Source of the DNA: Siphonodentalium dalli
Lineage: Eukaryota > Mollusca > Scaphopoda > Gadilida > Siphonodentaliidae
Direction of reading: 5' to 3'
Assembly: GCA_032622095.1 (NCBI GenBank)
Contig: CP136068.1
Location: forward strand, 12,567,729 to 12,631,728
DNA length: 64,000 nt
The notes under the pieces: generated by a model
Database searches by the model: none
The model's input: the letters and a program-made list of their open reading frames with translations, nothing else
Told to the model about the DNA's origin: nothing
Position numbers and translations under genes: made by a program
Part shown: positions 46,188-57,853 of the stretch, piece after piece
Position numbering within the stretch: position 1 is the stretch's first letter
How the letters are laid out: each line of letters begins with the position of its first letter

Positions 46188-48295
46188 GGCCTGTTTCATG
46201 AAGCAAGGTCATAAGATTATCTTAAGATGGACTTAATCTAAGATCTAAGGTGGATCTTATGATGTAACTTTTCCGTTTCAAGAACGCGTTTCGCAAAACA
46301 AGATTAAGTCCTACTTAAGTAGTAAGTTAAGTTCCCGCTCATTTAGACTGGTTATCGACAATTTTCTACAGTCCGGAACAAAAAAATGTGGGCTTGTGCA
46401 ATCTTTATGTACGACATTGAGAGGTTGTCGAGAAAGAGCCGAGTCCGAGTTGACATTATTGTGTGACAGGGATGCTGGATAACGGCTGGGGTTGGTGTGG
46501 GCGAATCAGCGCATGTATCTTAGTGTCTATAGTCAGTGGCCTTATATTCGCATATGGATCTTAGACTTGTATGAGTTCCACGATGTGAATTCGAACATGA
46601 GTACATCGCAGGCTCTTAAAATGACGAGCTTTGCGTTTACTGACGAGTGGCGGCGTCAGAAATAAGACAATATAATTATATGGATCGATGCATGACTGCG
46701 ACCATGCATTCACGCCGAGTTAATCCACTGAGAGCAAAGATCAGGCGGCGATTATTTTTATGTGAGCCGACATAACTCGGCGATGTCATCAGGACACGCA
46801 TATGTCATTTTTCGATTCAAAGGGAAATGGAAAATATTTGTTAGAGTAACTTTTTTATTATTTGTATGCAGATGTTTTATGCGGTTGTCATACCATGGAT
46901 ATATATATAACTACGTTTTCATTAGCACACTCGTATTAAGGGGTGTCATCGTTACGGGTGTGTATATCATATATACAGTATGCTGTACAACGGTCATCCC
47001 ACCCCTGCAAAAAAAAACATGAAAAAAATTTGGACAGCCTTGAAAATCACGACATATGGGCGTGGGCATAAACTCAATAAATATAATATTCTCTATAGAA
47101 AATTGTCACTATTTCTAAAACATATTTTGATAAAGAGCGTTTTTGTTACCTTTCCTATATGACATATCTGCTTTGTAAACAGCCGACAGAAAGTATGAAA
47201 GAGGAAAGAATCAATACATTAATTGATCTCATTTTACCCCATCTCCCCACACACATATGGAATAACATAGAATAGATTGTGAGCTTTGAACTAGGCCATA
47301 ATTCTTATCAAAAGTTTAATTCGTGGGTAATACAATTTTATAATATATATTATCTATAGGTCACATACACAGCTGATAATTGACTATATCCTACATTCGA
47401 CGAGGCTCGGGGTGGCTAGTTGGTCTCTGTTGGGGGGGGGGGCGGGGGTACATCGTGCAATTTCCAACTGCACCGCCCCTTAATTGAAGCGGGCCAAACT
47501 TCCATGTTCGCGAAATGCCATGGCCACCCCACCCGTTGGATTTAAACTTTCCAATTGGTATCTCAAGTATTCCAACAGTTCGAAATTTCTAACCTGACTC
47601 CCCTAAAGTTGGTGATTTTCGGTTGCTGCTGTTTGTCTAAAACAACACATTCCTTTACTAGTTAGAAATTCAAACAATTGAAACCTATATATAGTGTACG
47701 ATTAATGTTGTTCTCAGGCATGAAATTTCCAATTGCTAAACATTTTGACCAAAGTGTGTGTGGGGGGGGGGGGGGGGGGGGTAGACAACACACAAACCCC
47801 ATTCGCCACGTCCCTGCTCTGAATTGTTTTTACCAAACTAACCCTATGGTTATACGGTGGGGGGGGGGGGGGTTGCCCTCTCCAAACTTTGGTTTTGGAA
47901 AGTTTGAGGTACCAGTTGGAATGTTTAAACCCAAAGATAATTTGGTGTTGTTTAAGGGGTGTAGTTGGACATTTCGAGGCGAACACCACCTCTCACTCTG
48001 TAGCCACGACCCTGTATACCAGACGACGAATTGCCCACCCAGACAATGTACAGATATCTCCGTAATTTGCAAAATAACATAGGCCGCCATACTTGTGATC
48101 GATATGCCACTTATCACGTTGGTCTTAACTTTAAGATTATCTTATGACACCTCACAGCAGTCTTAAAGTTAAGACCAAAGTTAAGACCATCTTAAGTTAA
48201 GACCTTGTTCGTGAAACTCACTTATGACTGAAGTTTGAACTTATGACCATCTTAAGTCCCAACTATGTCATAAGTTGCTTTCATGAAACAGGGCC
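46188..48295. mobile_element. 2.1-kb TIR element inside the exon array
   Basis: Left end GGCCTGTTTCATGAAGC and right end CTTTCATGAAACAGGGCC are inverted repeats. Further inside, AAGATTATCTTAAGATGG and CATCTTAAGTTAAGACC words occur in both orientations. Sister introns read GACCAGGGCCA-GACTAAATT without interruption at 44990 and 45808, giving the empty site. A CAGGG/CCAGGG duplication of 5-6 bp flanks it. GGGCC-GTTTCA ends recall PIF/Harbinger-type MITEs, but those usually duplicate TWA, so the superfamily is left open. No transposase was seen. G-runs lie at 47432-47442, 47762-47781 and 47859-47872. Confidence 0.8.
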
Positions 48296-48560
48296 CAGGG
48301 CCATGACTAAGTTATATTAAAATCAAATAAATGGTAAATCAACACAGAAAAAGAGTATGCAAGTTATTGACAGTATTACTCATATCTCATGATAGTGTAA
48401 ACGCTCGTAACATAAATTTATTAGAGAAATGAGTCTTATAAATAGAAGCTCAATTCATTACTAAATTCATGACTAAATTTTATTAAAATCAAATCAATGG
48501 TAAATCCACACAGAAAGGAGTATGCCAGTCACTGACATTATTATTCTTACCTCCGGATAG
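48296..48560 (+). repeat. Remainder of the interrupted array, exon-less units
   Basis: After the element the intron unit continues (AGGGCCATGACTAAG, GGTAAATCAACACAG, AGTCTTATAAATAGAAGC) and a further partial unit follows. No mini-exon is present before 48560. Confidence 0.8.
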
Positions 48561-49219
48561 TGATCCTGTGTAGAATATGACAACCTCTTCATGATGATAT
48601 CTTCGTTGCGCATTGTGTAACATGTTTTATGTTCTACAGATCCCACTGTCACCTTCTAGTATATATATATAGTCATGAAGGTGGAGGGCAAAAAACGCCA
48701 TATCCACCAAGGAAAAATAAAATTATCAATATATATTGACATAACATAAAATTATCAATATATAATGGCATAACAATTATAAAATGTAACGGAAACAATT
48801 TCCAAAATGCTCCCCCGGTCCTCACGGGGTGAGCAGTGATAGACAAAGGAGATAGACTTAAAGGGGTGGGTGGGTTGGGTGTAAATAAAATCTTCTACAT
48901 TTATGAGTTCTTAAATTATTTCAAGAGAAGATTTTTTCCCAACCTTGGAATTGTAGAAATGGCGTTTCAAAGATTTGTGTGCGCATGCGCAAAACTGGAA
49001 ATCGACACGTCTTGTTTCAATATTGTCATACCCAAAACCAATGGTGTATTTGACTACTGTAGAGACGGATCGCTTGGAAATAAATGCGATTATTTCGTAA
49101 TCGTGTATTTATATATTATATTGTCTTTATTTATTCAACTAAATATTGAGTAATTTCATTTCAACTATACAAGTCTGTTCTGCTTTCAGAATAATTCACA
49201 CCCTTTTATTATTTGTTAG
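48561..49219. other. Intron sequence, no repeat recognised
   Basis: Open frames here (for example 48836-49153) lack splice logic linking them to the neighbours. The acceptor TTATTTGTTAG ends at 49219. Confidence 0.4.
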
Positions 49220-49301
49220 AATTACGCAAGATATGCAGAATATGATCAAGGATGTGCGGACTACTATAATTGGGAGCAAGGCAGTGGTGGGCAGTCAGTG
49301 T
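49220..49301 (+). CDS. Exon e of the multi-exon gene
   Basis: Acceptor ATTTGTTAG, donor GTAAGTTG, 82 nt. It starts in phase 0, matching mini-exons a-d, and ends with one base left over. It encodes NYARYAEYDQGCADYYNWEQ and then GSGGQSV, a Tyr/Gly/Gln-rich stretch. No domain was recognised. The tyrosine-rich composition suggests a disordered segment. Confidence 0.65.
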
Positions 49302-49720
49302 GTAAGTTGTTAAATAATTGTTTTATGACATTCCAGTGTCGTGGATTTACAAACAGCAATATTCCCGCCTTTTTTTTATCAATGATATAAATCATAATGA
49401 CCATGTAGAATTTCATCGTTTTAAAAGCATATGATTGGCTTATAAGCGACTCGAGGGGTAACAATTTCTCTCAGTCGTCACGAGGAGTACACTAACAATC
49501 ATATAACAGATGTGCATGAGCATATAAATAATAACTTTTGTAGACCCTAACTTGGTTTATTTATGTCGGTTTGTTTCAAATGCGACTTCAATTTCCTATT
49601 TTATTAATGAAAACAATTCGTTACATTTGGTAATTTATGAACAAGTACATGTGCTCAGATTTCTTTATGTTAAAATGCCCATACACTGCCTAACACAAGT
49701 TTATTGCTTTATTATTCCAG

Positions 49721-49876
49721 CGTCTGCAGTGGGCAATGGCTATGGCGCAATTTATGGGCCCATTGAAAACAATATAAATTATTGCCAGGCATGTGTTGCA
49801 TACCAAGACAAAATATCGTCGTTGGAAAAGGAATTGGCTGACCTGAAGAAGACCACATCAGCACCTGGTGTCAGTG
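49721..49876 (+). CDS. Exon f, C-x2-C plus coiled coil
   Basis: Acceptor TTTATTATTCCAG and donor G|GTGTGTATC, 156 nt. It begins with two bases that complete the Ser codon left by exon e, and ends with one base over. It encodes SAVGNGYGAIYGPIENNINY, CQACVAYQD and KISSLEKELADLKKTTS. The last part has Leu/Ile heptad spacing typical of a short coiled coil, and the CQAC pair just before it could bind metal or form a bridge. This layout is seen in front of several invertebrate chromatin or DNA-binding domains (BEN-type proteins among them). No BEN domain itself was found, so the product is left unnamed. Confidence 0.75.
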
Positions 49877-50304
49877 GTGTGTATCTGTCTAGTTGGCAGT
49901 TATTTTCGTTGATCTACATTTGAGTAGTAATCCGGAAAGAAAATTATATATTTATTTTGTGAACTAGTTAAAACTGTAATGTAGTCTGGGCAATTTGTGT
50001 CAATTCCATAGAACTATAGTGCCGCCGTTTGCACTCAACAATTCACAATCGACACTGAACGTCATAATGCTACAAACAGGCAATGGTTTGTGCGAGTGAT
50101 ACGATTGTCAAATTCATTGCTAGTATGTATAAAATAATTTACCAAACGCAATAATCATGATTTATTACACGCACTATCAATAATAGAACCACAATAATTT
50201 AAGTTCATTTCAGTCAGTAATATTTTGCAATTATTATGAGGCATATAAAGAACTCATATTATTTAAATCCATTAAATAAACTGACAATATCTATACAAAT
50301 TCAG

Positions 50305-50513
50305 GTACGCATCTCCTCAATGACATGAAAGATCTGATAAGGAAGTATGACAGGGTGCAGACTGATATTCAATTACCATCTTATACCACAACACCACCAC
50401 GCCAGATTCGTCTTGGGATGCAGCATAAAACTCCACCCACACCTGCAACAGGAGTCGATGTGATAGAGTCTGTGACTGAGTATCAACAGTACTTTCAACC
50501 CGGGGAAGATAAG
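50305..50513 (+). CDS. Exon g of the multi-exon gene
   Basis: Acceptor TACAAATTCAG and donor AAG|GTGGGC, 209 nt. It starts with two bases completing the Gly codon from exon f and ends in phase 0. It encodes THLLNDMKDLIRKYDRVQTD, a second helical stretch, then PSYTTTPPRQIRLGMQ, HKTPPTPATGVDVIESVTEY and QQYFQPGEDK. The proline/threonine-rich linker and the phases across e, f and g make a real gene likely. The next exon was not found before 64 kb. Read-through stops within 20 codons. Confidence 0.75.
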
Positions 50514-50754
50514 GTGGGCACAATATGCAGATACGAATACAGGAAATGGCCAATATAATAATGAATGCATAATTCATAGTGATGGTACTTTGCAGACGAT
50601 AAATCTATTTTTATATATCGTGGCGGAACTGTATTTAGTCACCTATTATCTTGTTTTGACCACCATTTTTTTTTACAGTGTGCAATAATGCTAATTCTTT
50701 CGGTATTGATAAGAACAATATGAAATGAGCCAGACTGTGAAATTGATAATTTAG

Positions 50755-51072
50755 TACTCAGACGCTATGCCAACTTGGGAAATGTAGCATTCTACTAACA
50801 TTATCGAAATTTTCAAAGAAATCGACCATACCACTCCATCGTCTGAACTTCGCCCAATTGTAAATATTTACATCTCGATTCGGGACGCAACTATCACCGA
50901 TAATCTAACACAATGATTTCTCCATCGAGTGTCATTGCATTTATTTGATATATAAGAATGACGGTGTGTATCGTCAATTTGGATTAATATTCGTAACAAA
51001 TAACTACTTTGAGCAAGAATACATATCAATTTCTAATCGATCACCATACCAGAGTGTTTCACATAACTTTAA
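50755..51072 (+). repeat. Dispersed ~320-bp repeat, copy 2
   Basis: Partner of 19655-19975 in the same orientation. The shared blocks include ATTCTACTAACAT, ACCACTCCAT and GATATATAAGAATGACGG. It lies in the putative intron after exon g. Confidence 0.75.
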
Positions 51073-51104
51073 TATTTCACATCCCCTCTCTACCATTTCA
51101 GGCA

Positions 51105-51299
51105 CCACAACACCAGATGCATCCGCCGCTTTAACCTTCCACCTCATCCTCTCAGAGACGCCAAATACACCTATTGGAAACAGCAAAATACCAAGACAAT
51201 AAAGCAGACCAAGACACTGCCATCAACCCCTACCATATCAACGACATCACCAACACCCATACAGATTATCCATGTTACAGACGACGGGATGTAAGCTAT
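51105..51299 (+). other. Exon-like open fragment of unknown identity
   Basis: After CTCTACCATTTCAG a 64-codon frame reads RRFNLPPHPLRDAKYTYWKQ, then a Thr/Pro-rich run and IIHVTDDGM before TAA. Composition is coding-like, but the acceptor phase does not fit the phase-0 end of exon g. It could be an exon of another gene, a terminal exon joined through an unseen exon, or a retroelement ORF1 piece. Confidence 0.25.
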
Positions 51300-51509
51300 C
51301 TGAGAGACGCCCAGATAGCCCATCCCGTCCCCACACAGCACTGACCCCTCCCAATGACAACAACAAGACACAAGACAAAGAACAAAGAACAAAGAACAAA
51401 CCACCTACCACCAACAGCTTCGGACCTGCTTCCTGCTTCGGGGACATGATAACCAACAACGCTCTTCAGCGACAAACCAGAATCCAACAAGAAGGTTGTG
51501 CCCTACCAA

Positions 51510-52089
51510 GGGATCTACTAAAAGACGGGACGGGACGATTTTCCGGGACGGGACGGAGCGATTTGTCTAAAAGACATGAAAATGTGAACATAATGCTAGT
51601 TTTTCTGTTAAGATTTTCGACCGATTTTCGTTCGATGGAATGGAGATTTTTCAAGAATGGAGGTGTCATCATCCCGTCGATAAAAACACTACTTTTACCA
51701 CCAGAAACAAGTTCAAACTTCTATTTTACTATTTAGTATATATTAGACAAACATTTTCTGCAATAATCCGTCACCCAAACATGAAAATGTAAACGAAATA
51801 TGACTTTTAGTGTTTAGATTATCGTCCCAGAAGTGATAAATTTCCTTAAGTTCGACGCTTCGTTATTCGAACGGCCACCGTTCAGCATACGCTTAATTTT
51901 ATCGGGAAAACACCATATTCGTATAGAGTAGATACCAATAAACAAGTTGAGACCATGTTTGTGCCTCTAAACTCTTTCATTTCCGAATAAAATGACTTTT
52001 AAATATTCGTTCCGTCCCGTCCCGTCTTTTAGACAAATCGTTCCGTCCCGTCCCGGAAAATCGTCCCGTCCCGTCTTTTAGTAGATCCC
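51510..52089. mobile_element. MULE-like (Mutator-type) MITE with 9-bp target duplication
   Basis: The ends GGGATCTACTAAAAGACGGG and its complement (to 52089) form terminal inverted repeats of about 66 bp with one mismatch, built from GGGACGGGACG blocks. CCCTACCAA occurs at 51501-51509 and 52090-52098, a perfect 9-bp duplication. Long TIRs with a 9-bp duplication are characteristic of the Mutator superfamily. The 580-bp body is AT-rich and has no transposase. Confidence 0.9.
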
Positions 52090-52098
52090 CCCTACCAA

Positions 52099-52657
52099 AT
52101 CTTCCCGGGAATCATCCCAAACTCCAAACTCTTTTTCTCCTCTGTTGTTAACGTACGCGTTAAGAGGTATGGCCGATCACAGGACTTATATATCTTTATT
52201 CCTTCCAGTTTAGAAGATAACAGGATTATATACATTAAATCGGAACATGGAACATATATACATACTGGTAAAAATAAATAAATAAAATAGATTAAACAAA
52301 GACCCTAATCAATCCATAAGACAATGACACAGAAGAATGTGAATGTCTATTATTTCTGATTAGCATGGTGAATTACTATATCGTGAGCAGTAGTATACTC
52401 TGCATCTTGTTTTCACATCGCATCCGAATGGTCTCACATAAAAATGGACTAGGCTCAAGGAGAACCAAAAAAATAATTTACTTTAAATGACTATATCATA
52501 ATCATTTATGACACAGCATTTGTTTACCCGATCTCCCATCCGGATGAGCTCGCATAAATAAATGCACACATTTATTTTTTATAATCATAACATGCAATAT
52601 GTCTATTTCGTTATAAGTTTTGAAATATATAACACTTGCGACATATTGCATGTTATT
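52099..52657. other. No confident gene
   Basis: If the element above is skipped, an open frame spans its insertion site and continues to about 52270 (YGRSQDLYIFIPSS), but no domain is recognised. Then AT-rich spacer. Confidence 0.3.
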
Positions 52658-53195
52658 CCAAAAACTCTGTCAACAATCATAGGTACATATATACATCAAA
52701 TTACTTTTATTATTGGGCCCAAATATATAATGTTCCAAAATTCCGTTAATCCTCATGCATGTACATCAGACCGGATCATGTATATAAACCTTCAAGTTTT
52801 AGGATGATTTTTTTTTAAAACATTCATTAATGTCGAAAGAAAAACTATTATTAATTCATATGCTATAAAATACAAAAGTTACACATACACGTAAAGACAT
52901 ATATATGTGGGCAATTTCACGAAGTTGTACTATATTGAGTCCCTCGGTGATATCGGAACAAAATATAAACCCAATTTTAAATTTAGCATTTCCAAAAACT
53001 CTGTCAACAATCATAGGTACATATATACATCAAATTACTTTTATTATAGGGCCCAAATATATGTTCCAAAATTCCGTTAATCCTCATGCATGTACATCAT
53101 ACCGGATCATGTATATAAACCTTCAAGTTTTAGGATGATGTTTTTTTTAAACATTCATTAATGTCGAAAGAAAAACTATTATTAATTCATATGCT
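52658..53195 (+). repeat. Direct duplication of a ~205-bp segment
   Basis: CCAAAAACTCTGTCAACAAT through CTATTATTAATTCATATGCT occurs at 52658-52865 and 52992-53195, differing by a few short indels. Confidence 0.9.
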
Positions 53196-53829
53196 AAATT
53201 TAAAATTGGGTTTATATTTTGTTCCGATATCACCGAGGGACGCAACATAGTACAACTTCGTGAAATTGCCCACATATACAGGGGGGGGGGGTGAAAAAAA
53301 AATTCCGGCACGTGTGGGTGGGTTGTCAAAGCCACCAACAAGCAATTTTTTTTAGTGTTTTGGCAATGAGTTGGGCTTCAAAACCACTTTGAATGAGATA
53401 AATAATGTAATTCTAACTGTAAACTGACTGCAGGCAGTTATCGTGCTGTATTTTGTTGATAATTTTGAAATCAAAGATGGCCGCTGGCAGCCATGTTTTT
53501 TTGGCCGAATGACCTCAAAATGACTCATTCCTATTTACATGTCCATGTTAACAACCATGATAAATAGTATGCACAGAAATTCATATACAGCTGTTTACAG
53601 TGAATCCCCCCCGCAAATCTCTGTATTAGTGTTAAAAGGGGGGGGGTGGGTGTCAAAAAATTGTCGGAAAAAACTGCCGAAAACGGAAAAAAAATTGGCG
53701 GTGGGGGTGGGTGAATACAATAAATGATCGAAAGGGTTAAAATGCCATACGTGCCTGAAAAAAAATTCCGACCCCGCCCCTGACATATATATGTCTTTAC
53801 GTGTATGTGTAACTTTTGTATTTTATAGT
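52866..53829. repeat. Inverted repeat split by a transposon
   Basis: Left arm 52866-52988 (ATAAAATACAAAAGTTACAC, CATATATATGTGGGCAATTT, CCTCGGTGATATCGGAAC, TTTAAATTTAGCA). Its complement is in two pieces: 53192-53273 and 53783-53829. The gap is exactly the element at 53279-53782. Confidence 0.85.
53279..53782. mobile_element. hAT-like MITE nested in the inverted repeat
   Basis: Ends CAGGGGGGGGGGTGAAAAA and TTCCGACCCCGCCCCTG are imperfect inverted repeats. ACATATA flanks both sides (53272-53278, 53783-53789). CAGGGG ends with a 7-8 bp duplication fit hAT. The interior repeats G-rich GGGGGGTGGGTG tracts near 53637-53650 and holds no transposase. Confidence 0.7.
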
Positions 53830-53999
53830 ATTTTATGATTATTGATGTATTATTATGATGTAATTTACGTATTTATTTATTGATATATATCATTTCATTC
53901 AATTTGGAAAAGCCCGCCCAATAAAGTCCAAAAAGCCCACATAAAGTAATACAAAGTTGGCAAATTGGTCTCCTAGGTGGGTGACTAGTTGAAAAGTTC

Positions 54000-54165
54000 C
54001 GAAATATCTGGAATATCCTGTTGAAAATTTTATAATAGTAGATGTAGATTTGGAAAATTTGGACACCAACGGGGAGGGGGTGCATATGGAATTTCCGAAA
54101 TTTGGAATTTTTAGGCCAGTTGATTTGGAAAATTTGGATCCAAGGGGAGGGGGTGCACCAAACTT
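54000..54165. repeat. Two-unit imperfect repeat, GGAAAATTTGGA type
   Basis: TTGGAAAATTTGGACACCAA with GGGGAGGGGGTGCA, and TTGGAAAATTTGGATCCAAG with GGGAGGGGGTGCA, occur about 85 bp apart. Confidence 0.6.
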
Positions 54166-55779
54166 TAAATTGAGAAGGTAGTTTTTCTCCTTGAATAAGG
54201 CGACAGATTATATATGAAGTATAACTCGCAAGCCAGCATGTCGACCAAATGGACTGTCTTCTTTCTTCACATTGAACATGCACGTATAACAAAACTCCCT
54301 CCATATCAGTTGATAACTGTATATTGTATGCCCCAGTCGTCACAATATTTGTGTCCACTGAGCTCATCTGCTTCCACATTCTCCTCTCAATGTATCACAC
54401 ACTATGATGCTGCCGCATAATCGATGGAATTGTGCATTATTGGTGGAACGTGGCCCTTTTGGTAGACCAAGTGTGGTAACTCTACTGTTATAATGACACC
54501 AATCGCAAATCATTTGGTCCAAGAGCATGCAAGATTGATAACTCTAAAGTTGTTGGACCACGAATACATGAATTATGTGTCTACGCATTGCTAAATGGTA
54601 CAATCAGGGGATGTGCACTGCATTATAATCGGCAATGATTTTCTACATAGTGTGATGCTATTTATTAATTTAGAAACATGTTTCAATTAAGTACGGTACG
54701 GTAGTGTTAATATTTAGAAAATGATGAGGTATTTTGTCATAAATATATATAATTCACTAGTATACTCGTCACGTGTGTATAAAACTGGCTGCAAAATAAC
54801 ATGCATGCACTGTGTAGATAATTTGCAAAATAAAATGTCTAATGCAGTACACATCGCTGGATAGCACCATTTAGCGAAGCGAAGCGTAGAAAAACAAGTG
54901 TATGTGAGGCCGCACTCCCGATTAATGTACATAATTATATCTCAGATGGATACATCATACATGCATATAATATGCATGCATAGTTGCATACACACGAATA
55001 TTGCAGAAATCACGCAGGCCTATAAGAATTGCCCATGACTGCAGGCGTTGGAATTTCTGACAAGATTGTTTCTAAAACAATATAACACAACAAAAAATAA
55101 ATTTTTATTTGTTTTGTGCGATATTTTCTTTAGAAATGATCTTTTCAGAAATACCTGTGATAAAATATAGCGGAGCGCGTTACAAGCTCCTGTGCATGAT
55201 TCAAGCCATACAATGTCTCTAATGAAAATTTCAAAGTAGTTTTATTAACATAATGTATAGTGTACGTATATACACATAAATACAACATATCGGATTTCTA
55301 TTAACTTAAATATGCATAATTCGGTCATAAATGGGAAAACTTATATAAATTGCCTAAATTTTGGCAACAAATACAATCCAATTTCAGGAAGAAAAAACAA
55401 ACCGAAATGCCAACATTTAAGGAAACTATGTCGAATTTGTCGGGAAAATTTCCCGAATTTTGAGGCTTACCTATTTTGGTGAGGGCATTGATCAATCAAC
55501 TGTGGAGGAAGCAAAATATTTAAAGTTTCTCCGCTATATATAAATTAAATCATATTAAGTGCAATATTGTGTTGTTGATATTGATTTGTTATGAATATTC
55601 CATGTATTTATTATATTATTTATTATATAGTCTTGAAAAGCAATATATTATAGTATTATATGTGAAATTGTTTTGTTACTTAAGCCAGCTGCATGGTATT
55701 TAATATATTTAACCTGTCGAAAGTTAATTAATCTGTACTGTTCTGCATCACTCGACACCTTCGGACACATGTGCGATTT
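54166..55779. other. No gene seen
   Basis: AT-rich spacer with CATGCAT/TGCATAT words near 54960-54985. No exon or element ends were recognised. Confidence 0.4.
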
Positions 55780-56030
55780 TGTCTAACGTAGAACTAAGGT
55801 AGACATTTTCTAACATAAAGCATACGTGAAATTTTATAGTTCTTTTAATGGGGATTTTCTAAGGTAGAACTACTGTGCAGTCTTCTAAGCTGAGCACACG
55901 TGAAATATGTTAGTTTTATAGCTCCGCCCATCTCACTTTTGACAGTTAAATTTCGACATTAGATCGTCGGTGACCGTCTTATAAGAATTCAGGTTAGATC
56001 TAACTTAGTTTTATGTTAGCCGTTTTTGGT
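55780..56030 (+). repeat. Degenerate copies of the 33.1-kb repeat words
   Basis: GTCTAACGTAGAACTAAGG, TTTTCTAAGGTAGAACTAC, CACGTGAAATATGTTAG and TTAGATCTAACTTAGTTTTA echo the 101-bp units at 33.1-33.5 kb. The relationship is tentative. Confidence 0.4.
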
Positions 56031-57465
56031 GAGGGTAGTTTCCCCTTTTCTGTTGAATACGACACAAATATATTGTTTGACTGAATTTGCGGGCGCGGCC
56101 ATGTTTATGTACCAAAAGCGGAAGTTCTAACAGGGGAATTCCCTATGTAGTCGCTATAGTGTAAAAATAGGAATAACAGAAACTGACGATTTATGCAGTT
56201 TATATTTCCTATTTTCGTCAACATCACGATCAACGATCAATGATCAATATTTTTTTTTTTATGTCATCAGGTGGGCTTGTAAAGGATCGGCAGCAAAAAA
56301 ATAACATGAAATTTCAATTTTTTTTTTTTTTTTAAACGAAAATTTGCGGTCGGTCGGATCCGCAAACCATCTTATAAAAAAAAAAGGCCTAATCGTCGTT
56401 TCCATGGCCACATAGTGACTCGGCGACCTAGTCGCTATATGGCCTTGAGTAGATCTGGGAGTGGGACGAGCTGGCCCGCCAACACACCAAAATGTGGCAA
56501 CAATATCAATGACCCCTGAATCTGAATAATTTCAACGCATGGCCTTTTAGTTTTATGCATTTCAGCGTTTAATTGTATCGAGGAGGTCAGTTGTACTAAC
56601 TTACTAAGTAACCTAATTTCGCATCAATGACAATGAATTATATTGAATAGAATTAATTGAATGTTTTCACGCGGAAAACACTTAAATATTATAATATATA
56701 AATTATAATACAGCCTATTACTGTATTAGTATTACAGTAAATTATACTCACTTTGTGATCATCTTGTTTCAAGTTCGATCTGTATCTGTATGTTGGTCGG
56801 TGTAGGAGCCTTGATTTGGCTGTAGCCTGTAGGATCACCGTTGGACGACTTACGCTGTTAATGTTGTTGTTGATGTTAAATCACATGCGCTGGCCGTGTC
56901 CTCCATGCAGATCATGCAGGTGGTTCCATTCAATGATTGTTTTGACAAAGAATGAGTTTTTTTTACTGTTTGTCCTTATTGTTTCATAGGAAAGCTTCAA
57001 CTAGTTATAAGAGGACGAAAGTCTTGTAAATATTCTTAGATCTATCTTCTATTCAGGTTGAAATGAAACTCAGTGAAATTTGCCCGCGTGAATTAGAGTT
57101 TGGCATCCGCAGGACACCTGATTCTCAAAGAACACAGAATCTTGAGTGACAGCAAAATAAAAATTTGGCAAAATGTATTATCCCCGACACGGAGTATGAC
57201 CTTTACCTTTATGTGCAGAGCCAATCAGAGCACGTCCATAGCACATGTGCCCACCGGGGCCTATGCTTAAGCCATTCTATTTTTAGATACTGAGTTATTT
57301 GGCAACGTACTTATTAAGCAGAACACCGGTATGGTGGATTTGTGCAGAAGGCTTCTTGGCAGGATCAAATCGTGATAAATATTGCCAGGAATTGTTTGGT
57401 CCATCGCAATAGGGCGTCAGAGCTCTGTTTGTTGCAAGCCGTTTATTTGTAGATATTTCTAAATT
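56031..57465. other. No gene seen
   Basis: Contains poly-T/poly-A tracts (about 56249-56260, 56318-56333 and 56377-56386) but no recognised exon or transposon boundary. Confidence 0.4.
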
Positions 57466-57853
57466 AGTATTTCCCCAAAAACCTCAAATGATACAAAACA
57501 CCCAAGACTAATAGTCTAGAGTCGTCAGTTAGTTAATCCGATTACCTATACCGCTTATATAAGCACATAAGCCGCTTACACCTTTTAATTAGAGCCCGCC
57601 GTTTACACTTTATAGTGTGTTTCAGAACGAAAAAGTTGAATAAAATCAATAAATTTGTGAATTTAAAAACAATTCAAACGTTATTGTATGCCATGTCCCA
57701 GCCCGGACATATACATCAAATTTCATTAATATCCATTGAGAAACAACGGACAAAACGCCATATAACACCCCGTTTACACCTTTTATTTGGAGCCGGCCTC
57801 GGCCTCGGCATACACTTTATAGTGTGTCCCCATTTTGGTGCCTAACGAAAGGC
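57466..57853 (-). repeat. Inverted partner of the 31.6-kb repeat
   Basis: The reverse complement of 31596-32170 with two instead of three units. It shares CCTTTTAATTAGAGCCCGCC-type, CACTTTATAGTGTG, TTATTGTATGCCATGTCCCA and ACTAATAGTCTAGAGTCG phrases. Distance between partners is about 26 kb. Confidence 0.85.

Noticed and set aside
47678-48117. Open frames in both directions around G-runs
   Set aside because: Gly/Pro runs come from poly-G tracts inside a transposon. No domain is visible.
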